From contig JBFXDF010000052.1 of assembly GCA_050181375.1 (NCBI GenBank), positions 1-19,676 on the forward strand: a stretch of 19,676 nt of DNA. Reading direction: 5' to 3'. A program made the translations under genes and the position numbers. Source of the stretch: DATARH01 sp050181375. GTDB lineage: Bacteria; Pseudomonadota; Alphaproteobacteria; ATCC43930; CGMCC-115725. Positions 13,922 to 19,676 of the stretch are shown in pieces. Positions within the stretch are counted from its first letter, which is position 1. Every line of letters starts with the position of its first letter. The notes beneath the pieces are model-generated. The model did no database searches, was not told where the DNA came from, and was given only the letters and a program-made list of their open reading frames with translations.

Positions 13922-14836
13922 ATGAGGATCGGAATCTCGCTCGCCAGCAATTACCCGGATGTTAAAAATCCGCGCCTGGGAGCGGGTTGGATGATCGAGC
14001 GGGCGGCGGCGGCGCGCCGGGCGGCGCTCGATTCGCTGTTTGTCGGCGACCAGCACGTGTCGCCGACACCCTATTATCAGAACACGCCGATCCTCGGCCG
14101 GCTTCTCGCGGAATGGGGCGAGGCTCCGGCCGGATGCCTGTTCCTGCTCCCGCTGTGGCACCCGGTGCTGGTGGCCGAGCAGATCGGAACGCTGGCCGCC
14201 GTCGCGCGGGGGCGCTTTATCATGCAATGCGGCCTCGGCTGGGGCGAGGCAAGGTTCGCCGCGATGGGCGCCTATTTCCGGACGCGTCCGTCCGCGTTCG
14301 AGGCAGCGCTCGATATCGTGCGGCGTCTGTTGGCGGGCGAAACGGTGAGTTCTTCGCGGCGGTTCCGGATCGCCGAGGCAAGCCTCGCGCTGCGTCCGGC
14401 CGAACCGGTCGAGGTGTGGATCGGGGCCAGTGCGCCCCCCGCGATCGACCGCGCGGCAAGGCTCGCCGAGGGTTGGATCGCGAGCCCCGCGCTCACCGCC
14501 GAAGAGGCGCGCGAGCAGGCCGATTTTTATCGCGAGCGCTGCGCCGCCTATGGCAGGGAGCCAGGCGCGGTCGTGTTGCGGCGCGACGTCTACGTGGGCG
14601 AAACAGCTACCGAGGCTCGAGCGGCGATGCAGGATGCGCTGAGCCGAGGCTATCGCGCCGCGCCTGCGGAAGCTCTGGTCGCTGGATCGGTCGGCGAGGT
14701 GGCAGACCGGTTCCGGGCCTTTGAAACGATCGGCTACACCGACATTCTGGTGCGCCATTTGCCCAACGAGCAGTCGAAGGTTCTGCGATCGCTGGACAGG
14801 CTGGCCGAGGTACGGGCGGCGCTGGCGCCAGCTTAG
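13922..14836 (+). CDS. LLM-class (luciferase-like) flavin-dependent oxidoreductase
   Basis: This 304-residue TIM-barrel enzyme of the bacterial luciferase/F420-dependent family uses reduced flavin or F420. Visible are the N-terminal strand MRIGISLASNYP, GDQHVSPTPYYQNTPILGRLLAE (about 42-65), LPLWHPVLVAEQIGTLAAVARGRF (about 77-100), QCGLGWGEARFAAMG (about 102-116) and EVWIGASAPPAIDRAARLAEGWI (about 162-184). The C-terminal RDVYVGET, VGEVADRFRAFETIGYTDILVRHLP segment binds the flavin phosphate in this family. The ATG at 13922 has AAGGG eight bases upstream. The substrate is unknown and the cofactor (FMN or F420) cannot be decided from sequence. It is preceded by the LolA-like gene by 52 bp and may be co-transcribed with it. 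Confidence 0.9.
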   Translation: MRIGISLASNYPDVKNPRLGAGWMIERAAAARRAALDSLFVGDQHVSPTPYYQNTPILGRLLAEWGEAPAGCLFLLPLWHPVLVAEQIGTLAAVARGRFIMQCGLGWGEARFAAMGAYFRTRPSAFEAALDIVRRLLAGETVSSSRRFRIAEASLALRPAEPVEVWIGASAPPAIDRAARLAEGWIASPALTAEEAREQADFYRERCAAYGREPGAVVLRRDVYVGETATEARAAMQDALSRGYRAAPAEALVAGSVGEVADRFRAFETIGYTDILVRHLPNEQSKVLRSLDRLAEVRAALAPA

Positions 14837-14954
14837 CGGCGCCGCGCGAGCGACACGGCAACAGGGCAGCCGGGTCGAGTGCGGCGAGTGCGCGACAGGC
14901 ATTGCCGTCGAAGTCGGCGTCGATCGCGGCAACATCCCGGCGCGGGGTTTCATC

Positions 14955-15060
14955 GGATTTTAACAACAATCTTTTAATCACAAACGCGGGTGAGAGGCCT
15001 ATCCGATACGGTTTGCGGCAAATTGGTTCGGTCCACCACTGCAAATGCCTTGAGGGCGTA
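14955..15060 (+). promoter_or_regulatory. AT-rich leader upstream of the large secreted protein
   Basis: A 30-base AT-rich stretch (14955-14984, with TTTTAACAACAATCTTTTAA) stands out in the 227-bp gap after the LLM gene, which otherwise holds no gene. It probably contains the promoter for the 770-residue protein. TTTAAT at 14973-14978 could serve as a -10 element but no good -35 lies 17 bases upstream. A strong GAGGG site at 15051-15055 precedes the ATG by eight bases. Confidence 0.35.
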
Positions 15061-15063
15061 AAC

Positions 15064-17376
15064 ATGAAACGTGGCGTCTTTGGCCCGGTTCTCGCGCTGA
15101 TCGCGGCGATATTGCTTGCTCCCGGCTGGGCGGTCGCGGCGTCCAACACAATCACCATCACGAGCAGACACGACGCCGACGTGGCCAACTACCCCCTCCA
15201 GTTCGGCCGGCCGTTCATGCGCGGCGAAATTCGCGGCTACCCTCAGGTCCTGATCGACGGCGTTCCCGTTGCGACCCAGGCCGATATCAAGAACCGCTTT
15301 CCCGACGGCTCCGTCGCCTTCGCGGTTATTTCGATCGTCATTCGCAGGATACCGGCAAATAATAAGATTACGCTTAGCTTCCGCGATCAGCCGTCGGGCA
15401 ACAATACACCGCTGACCCCGGCGCAAATGCTCGACCCGAAATTCAACTTCGACGCCACGATGCGGCTTGCGTTCACTTCGGGAGTGACGGCCCTCGCCTC
15501 GGCCCGCCGGATGCTGCAAGACGGCCATTATACGCTATGGACCTCGGGACCGATTGCCCAAACAATCGAGCTGGCCGACGACAGCGTCGCGGCGAAATAC
15601 GATTTGGGCAACGGTGACGGCCACCGTCCATTCCGGCCTCGTTTCTATGCGACCTTCTGGCCGTCGACCCGCCAGGTAAGCGTACGATATGTGGGGGAGA
15701 ACGGGAAGACGACCGAACTGGAAGACCTCGCATACGCGCTAACCCTCACGCTCGGCGCGACGTCGCCGAAGACTGTTTACACGATCGACCTCTCCGGCGG
15801 TGAGAACAACAAGGTGCACTGGTCGATGTCGAACTGGACAAAGGTTTTTTGGCTGGGCGGCGAACCGCAACAGAAAATCGATATCGACAACAATCTCGCG
15901 TATCTCGCGTCGACACGTTACATTCCGAATTTCGATACAAAGATTTCTCTATCGCCGGCGGCGATCGAGGCGGATTTGCGCGGCTGGCTGTCGCGACCCA
16001 ATGATTTGTATGATGGAAGCTGGAACAGCAAGGGGATTTGGCAGACCGGCATGGGTGCCGGCGGCGGACGCCCGGAGATCGCGCCCTATCCGCAATGGAC
16101 CGTGATGTGGCTGTACTCCGGCGATTGGCGGTTGCGGCGGGTGGCGCTCGGCACCGCCGACCTGGCCTCGGCGTGGTCGGTGAACCTGCGCGAGAGCGAT
16201 CCGACAAGAAATTTTCTGCGCACGGACCCGCCTGGAGCGGGAACAGGTATCGGCCGCGTGGTGTCGATCACCAACCGGAAAACAATGGCGCTATACCGGC
16301 CCGACATGTTGACGTGGCCGGAAACGAAACCCGAGGATCGCGTTACCGTGGTCGGCCCGGTTTCGCAAAAATGGAGCTTTGATGGAGCGCACCAGCCGGC
16401 GCCGTTTTATCCGCAGTACATTCTCACCGGGGATCCGTATTACTTGAATGAAATGTATATGTGGGCCGGGTTCAGCGCGGCGCGCTACGCCTTGCCAAGC
16501 TCGCCCAATGGCCGGGGACCCAGCGGCGCCGACGGCGTGATCGGCGATGAGCTGCGCGGCGCCGGATGGGTGCTGCGCAATCGCGCCGAGGCAGCCTTTG
16601 CCGCGCCTGACGGGACACCCGAGAAGGCTTATTTCCGCTATCTCACGAACGACGCGATCGCCCGCTGGGAAGGCGGGTTCCGCATCAGCGGTACGCCGTT
16701 CGACGGTTCCGCGGTCAAATTGTGGGGGCAACAGGAGGGGAATGGTTACAGCTGTACTGCAGGTTCGATACCCTGCCCGCCTCCGACGCTTCATAACTGG
16801 GAGTCGAACGGCTTTCCGACGCGCCCCGAATACAATTCCATTGTCACGTACAATGAAAAACAGGGAGTGTGGAGGGCAGACAAGGCTGGTTCCTTTACGT
16901 CGCCCTGGATGCAGTATTACGTCATCTATGCTCTCGGCCGCGTCGGTGAGCTTGGCTTCGCCAGCAAACCGCTGCTCTCCTATTCCGGGAAATGGTTCAC
17001 CGATATGATAAGAACATCGGGAAATCCCTATGCTCCCGCACTCTATCAGATACCGGTCGAAAAAAACGGCGGTGGGTATTTGTCGAGCTGGGCCGAGACA
17101 CTTTCTGTGTTTACCCCCGAGTATCTTGCGAATGAGCTGCCGCCGTATTTCGCAAAAAATCTTTTTCCGGACGGCCGGCAGGTCTGGGGCACACCAGGTC
17201 TTGCCTATCTCGTCGACAACAACGATACCGGCGCGGCCGAAGCCTGGAAATGGTGGGTATCGAACGTTTACAGCAAGGTCCGCGGCTTTGACGGCGATCC
17301 GAAATGGGCTATCGTCCCGCGGTCGGATAAATATGCTCTTCCGGCGCAGCCCACCGACATTCCGCCGTCTCGCTGA
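15064..17376 (+). CDS. Large secreted protein with PcRGLX/YetA-like RIFT-barrel N-terminus
   Basis: This 770-residue exported protein has a signal peptide (MKRGVFGPVLALIAAILLAP, cleavage near AVAA|SNT at 26). Residues about 28-110 read as a beta-rich domain (ADVANYPLQFGRPFMRGEI, VLIDGVPVATQADIKNRFPDGSVAFAVISIVI). The entry of a carbohydrate-enzyme RIFT barrel has the same plan: a prefix like PFxxG, then a partner chain ending in WPDGSVKW. The long C-terminal part is rich in Trp, Tyr, Gly and Asn and suits an alpha/alpha-toroid or sugar-binding fold; Cys564 and Cys571 could form a disulfide. The best guess is a polysaccharide lyase or glycosidase relative, but no catalytic residue can be pinned down. 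Codon use appears less GC-rich than in neighbouring genes, which hints at transfer. No transporter or other sugar gene adjoins it. Confidence 0.78.
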   Translation: MKRGVFGPVLALIAAILLAPGWAVAASNTITITSRHDADVANYPLQFGRPFMRGEIRGYPQVLIDGVPVATQADIKNRFPDGSVAFAVISIVIRRIPANNKITLSFRDQPSGNNTPLTPAQMLDPKFNFDATMRLAFTSGVTALASARRMLQDGHYTLWTSGPIAQTIELADDSVAAKYDLGNGDGHRPFRPRFYATFWPSTRQVSVRYVGENGKTTELEDLAYALTLTLGATSPKTVYTIDLSGGENNKVHWSMSNWTKVFWLGGEPQQKIDIDNNLAYLASTRYIPNFDTKISLSPAAIEADLRGWLSRPNDLYDGSWNSKGIWQTGMGAGGGRPEIAPYPQWTVMWLYSGDWRLRRVALGTADLASAWSVNLRESDPTRNFLRTDPPGAGTGIGRVVSITNRKTMALYRPDMLTWPETKPEDRVTVVGPVSQKWSFDGAHQPAPFYPQYILTGDPYYLNEMYMWAGFSAARYALPSSPNGRGPSGADGVIGDELRGAGWVLRNRAEAAFAAPDGTPEKAYFRYLTNDAIARWEGGFRISGTPFDGSAVKLWGQQEGNGYSCTAGSIPCPPPTLHNWESNGFPTRPEYNSIVTYNEKQGVWRADKAGSFTSPWMQYYVIYALGRVGELGFASKPLLSYSGKWFTDMIRTSGNPYAPALYQIPVEKNGGGYLSSWAETLSVFTPEYLANELPPYFAKNLFPDGRQVWGTPGLAYLVDNNDTGAAEAWKWWVSNVYSKVRGFDGDPKWAIVPRSDKYALPAQPTDIPPSR

Positions 17377-17440
17377 CGAGACAAAGATCAATCCGCTTCG
17401 AGCAGGCGCCAGACCGCATCACCGAGTGGGAGCCGACCGT

Positions 17441-18769
17441 ATGGCGATTGTTGACGATCTCGGCCATGCCCTTACCGGCGCCACCCCATCGAGCAAGGCG
17501 CATTACGAAACTGCGCTGCATCAGCTTCAGTGCTTTATCGGCGATCCGGTCGCGTCGATTGACGAGGCGCTGGCCGTCAGTCCGGGTTTTGTCATGGCGC
17601 ACGTCGTCAAGGCGTATCTGCACCTGCTGGGCACCGAGCCGGGCGCGCTCGCGGTTGCGCGGGAATGCTGGCGAGCCGCCGACCAGCTGGCGTGCGACGG
17701 GCGCGAACGCGGCCACGTGGCGACGATCGGCCAGCTTGTCGCGGGAAGCTGGCACGAGGCTGCCGGCACGCTCGAGGACCTGTCGATCGAGCATCCGCGC
17801 GACGTTCTGGCGTTGCAAGCGGGACACCAGATCGATTTCTTTACCGGCAACGCGCGCATGCTGCGCGACCGGATCGCGAGGGTCTTGCCGGCCTGGACAC
17901 CGGGTATGCCGGGATATCACGCGATGCTCGGAATGCATGCCTTTGGGCTCGAGGAAACCGGCGACTATGCCCGCGCCGAGGCGGAGGGCCGCAAGGGGGT
18001 CGAACTCGAGCCGCGCGACGGATGGGCGCAGCACGCCGTGGCGCATGTGATGGAGATGCAATGCCGCCAGCGCGACGGCATCGCCTGGATGCGCGCCGAC
18101 CCCGAGGCATGGTCGAGGGACAGCTTCTTCTGCGTCCATAATTGGTGGCATCTGGCGCTGTATCACCTCGATCTCGGCGAGACGGGTGAGGTGCTGGCGC
18201 TGTTCGACGGACCGATTTTCGGCGGAAGATCGACAGTCGTTCTCGACATGATCGACGCCTCGGCGCTGCTGTGGCGGCTGCATCTTCGCGGCGTCGAGGT
18301 GGGCGATCGGTGGAACGCCGTCGCCGATAATTGGGAGCCGCTCGCGACGGCCGGCAACTACGCCTTCAACGACGTGCACGCGATGATGGCCTTTGTCGGC
18401 GCCGGCCGGAGCGGGGCGAGCGAAACCCTGCTCGCATCCCACGCCGAAGCGATCGTGCGCGCGGGTGACAACGCATCCTTCACCCGCGAGGTCGGCCACC
18501 CTCTCGCGAAAGCTATTCAGGCATTCGGCGAGGGGGATTACGCGTCGGCGGTACGGCGGCTGAGGCCGATCCGCAACATCGCCCATCGTTTCGGCGGCAG
18601 CCATGCGCAGCGCGACGTTATCGACTTGACGCTGATCGAGGCGGCGTTCCGATCGGGACAGACGAGGCTTGCCGCCGCGCTGGCCGCCGAGAGGATCGAC
18701 GCGAAACCGGCGAGCCCGTTCGCCCGCCTGCTCGTCCGGCGGGCCGAGGCGGCGGCGAGAACTGTCTGA
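17441..18769 (+). CDS. TTC38-like tetratricopeptide repeat protein
   Basis: This 442-residue all-helical protein is related to tetratricopeptide repeat protein 38, a family found in bacteria and animals with no settled enzymatic role. There is no signal peptide or membrane segment. Recognisable family patches are PSSKAHYETALHQLQCFIGDPVASIDEALAVSPGFVMAHVVKAYL (about 16-60), GYHAMLGMHAFGLEETGDYARAEAEGRKGVELEPRDGWAQHAVAHVMEMQ (about 160-208), HNWWHLALYHLDLGE (about 230-245) and FNDVHAMMAFVGAGR. These give degenerate TPR hairpins. The conserved His-rich HAVAHVMEM and HNWWHLALYH segments suggest a shared surface or site. The ATG at 17441 has GGGAG eight bases upstream. It begins 64 bp after the secreted-protein stop, so read-through from that promoter is possible. 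Confidence 0.85.
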   Translation: MAIVDDLGHALTGATPSSKAHYETALHQLQCFIGDPVASIDEALAVSPGFVMAHVVKAYLHLLGTEPGALAVARECWRAADQLACDGRERGHVATIGQLVAGSWHEAAGTLEDLSIEHPRDVLALQAGHQIDFFTGNARMLRDRIARVLPAWTPGMPGYHAMLGMHAFGLEETGDYARAEAEGRKGVELEPRDGWAQHAVAHVMEMQCRQRDGIAWMRADPEAWSRDSFFCVHNWWHLALYHLDLGETGEVLALFDGPIFGGRSTVVLDMIDASALLWRLHLRGVEVGDRWNAVADNWEPLATAGNYAFNDVHAMMAFVGAGRSGASETLLASHAEAIVRAGDNASFTREVGHPLAKAIQAFGEGDYASAVRRLRPIRNIAHRFGGSHAQRDVIDLTLIEAAFRSGQTRLAAALAAERIDAKPASPFARLLVRRAEAAARTV

Positions 18770-19202
18770 CCGACTCCGAGCCTACGGCGATTGCCGCTAC
18801 CACGACTTTAAAGCGCGTTTCTCTGAGACTGCTTTGACCCTTCAACCGCGATTCCGCGCGCTTAACCCGCGGATCTCAGATGCCGGGTCGAGCCCGCCGC
18901 TGCCCGGTCAGCAATTTCGACTGTATTCGGCGCAAACTGAAGTACCCCATGGCCGGGCTTGATCCGGCCATAACGTGTTGTCGACTCGGTTGTGTCGCCC
19001 GAAAGACGTGGACGGCCGGGTCAAGCCCAGCCGAGGGGCTGTTCTTTCCTGTTTCTGATGTGCGGCCGGGCAGAAATGGGCAACGCGTGCTGGACCGAAC
19101 TGTTGTCGGTCAAGCCCGGCCAAGGCGGCCTGGGGTGGCGATGCAACATGACCGGTATCAGCTTCAGCGGCGGCGAAGACGGATACTTCGGCGCTGATGG
19201 TG
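18770..19202. other. 433-bp repeat-rich convergent intergenic region
   Basis: No gene is accepted here. The interval collects several copies of one palindromic repeat. These are a fragment ATGCCGGGTCGAGCCCG near 18879-18896, a full hairpin ATGGCCGG-GCTTGAT-CCGGCCAT (18949-18971), an AAGACGTGGACGGCCGGG copy in the other orientation (19003-19032), and a half copy GTCAAGCCCGGCCA near 19109-19122. A nested weak hairpin (ATCAGC at 19157-19162 with GCTGAT at 19193-19198, inner CGAAG/CTTCG) lies a few bases past the glgC stop and could end its transcript. The two flanking genes converge on this region. Confidence 0.7.
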
Positions 19203-19676
19203 CTACAACGCGGCAAGCATGTCGGCGCTTATAAGAACGACGCCGTCTTCGCTGCGATAGAACCGCCGCGCGTCCGCCTCGGGATCCTCGCCGACGACGA
19301 GCCCCTCCGGGATACGGCAGCCGCGATCGACAACGACTTTGTTGAGCCGCGCGTAGCGCCCGACCTCGACCTCGGGCAGCAATACCGCCTCGCAGGTTTC
19401 GGCATAGGAGTTGACGCGCACGCTCGAAAACAGCAGCGAGCGCGCCACCCGCGCCCCGGACACGATGCAGCCCCCCGAGACCATCGAATCGACCGCGATG
19501 CCGCGGCGGTGTTCGTCGTCGAATACGAATTTCGCCGGCGGCAGCTGCTGCTGGTAGGTCCAGATCGGCCAGTTGCGGTCGTACATGTTCAGCGCCGGGT
19601 CGGTCGACGCGAGGTCGAGGTTGGCGGCCCAGAACGCGTCCACCGTGCCGACGTCGCGCCAGTAGGGCTCGGTGTG
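19203..19676 (-). CDS. glgC: Glucose-1-phosphate adenylyltransferase (3' part, runs off window)
   Basis: These are the C-terminal 157 residues of ADP-glucose pyrophosphorylase, which makes ADP-glucose for glycogen synthesis. The fragment begins in HTEPYWRDVGTVDAFWAANLDL, the end of the nucleotidyltransferase domain. It continues through YDRNWPIWTYQQQLPPAKFVFDD and into the left-handed beta-helix domain (VDSMVSGGCIVSGARVARSLLFSSVRVNSYAETCEAVLLPEVEVGRYARLNKVVVDRGCRIPEGLVVGED), ending DGVVLISADML as in other bacterial GlgC proteins. The N-terminal two thirds, with the catalytic GGxGxRL loop, lie outside the window, and the frame is open to the edge. It is transcribed leftward and converges with the TPR gene. 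Confidence 0.95.
   Translation of the reverse strand, partial: HTEPYWRDVGTVDAFWAANLDLASTDPALNMYDRNWPIWTYQQQLPPAKFVFDDEHRRGIAVDSMVSGGCIVSGARVARSLLFSSVRVNSYAETCEAVLLPEVEVGRYARLNKVVVDRGCRIPEGLVVGEDPEADARRFYRSEDGVVLISADMLAAL

Noticed and set aside
17309..18604. 431-codon minus-strand frame opposite the TPR gene
   Set aside because: It is an antisense shadow; the plus-strand protein shows clear TTC38-like patches.

Overview
The window reads as chromosomal DNA of a high-GC alphaproteobacterium. This is judged from strong GC bias at third codon positions, a membrane-anchored CycM-type cytochrome c followed divergently by kdsB and pheA, an nth/DUF2244 divergent pair, and short palindromic intergenic repeats of the kind common in Rhizobiales and Rhodospirillales. 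The order cannot be fixed from sequence alone. I see no rRNA, tRNA, CRISPR array, transposase, integrase or phage gene.

Layout. Bases 1-1930 (minus strand) hold a compact set transcribed leftward: cytochrome c (cycM-like), an inositol-monophosphatase-family histidinol phosphatase (hisN-like, apparently with a CTG start), and the 5' part of a YejA-like peptide-binding protein that runs off the left edge. Divergent from it, 2083-4927 (plus) encodes kdsB, pheA and a YbiC/HcxB-like 2-hydroxyacid dehydrogenase that overlaps pheA by one base. A cluster of CAGGGAA repeats separates this from nth (minus) and a divergent DUF2244 membrane protein, followed by a stand-alone PAS protein.

From 7226 to about 7900 the DNA is gene-poor. 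It holds a long imperfect inverted repeat and a 5' remnant of a chromate transporter gene. Next come a SAM methyltransferase (plus), a minus-strand pair of a shortened ModA-like binding protein and an SDR oxidoreductase, and an NADPH-dependent FMN reductase (minus). Bases 11335-13082 encode a MarR regulator overlapping an EmrA-type membrane fusion protein, with no EmrB partner after it. Then follow a small secreted protein with a probable LolA-like fold, a luciferase-like flavin oxidoreductase, a large secreted protein (770 aa) with an N-terminal segment like PcRGLX/YetA RIFT-barrel proteins, and a TTC38-like TPR protein. After about 430 bp of repeat-rich non-coding DNA, the 3' end of glgC (minus) runs off the right edge.

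Functionally this is mostly housekeeping and general metabolism: LPS Kdo activation, phenylalanine synthesis, respiration, base excision repair and glycogen synthesis, interrupted by accessory single genes. I find no convincing new multi-gene system. The points most worth a second look are the pheA-hydroxyacid dehydrogenase coupling, the orphan secreted RIFT-barrel-like protein, the ModA-like protein lacking most of one lobe, the marR-emrA pair without emrB, the non-AUG start of hisN, and the helically phased CAGGGAA repeat cluster.
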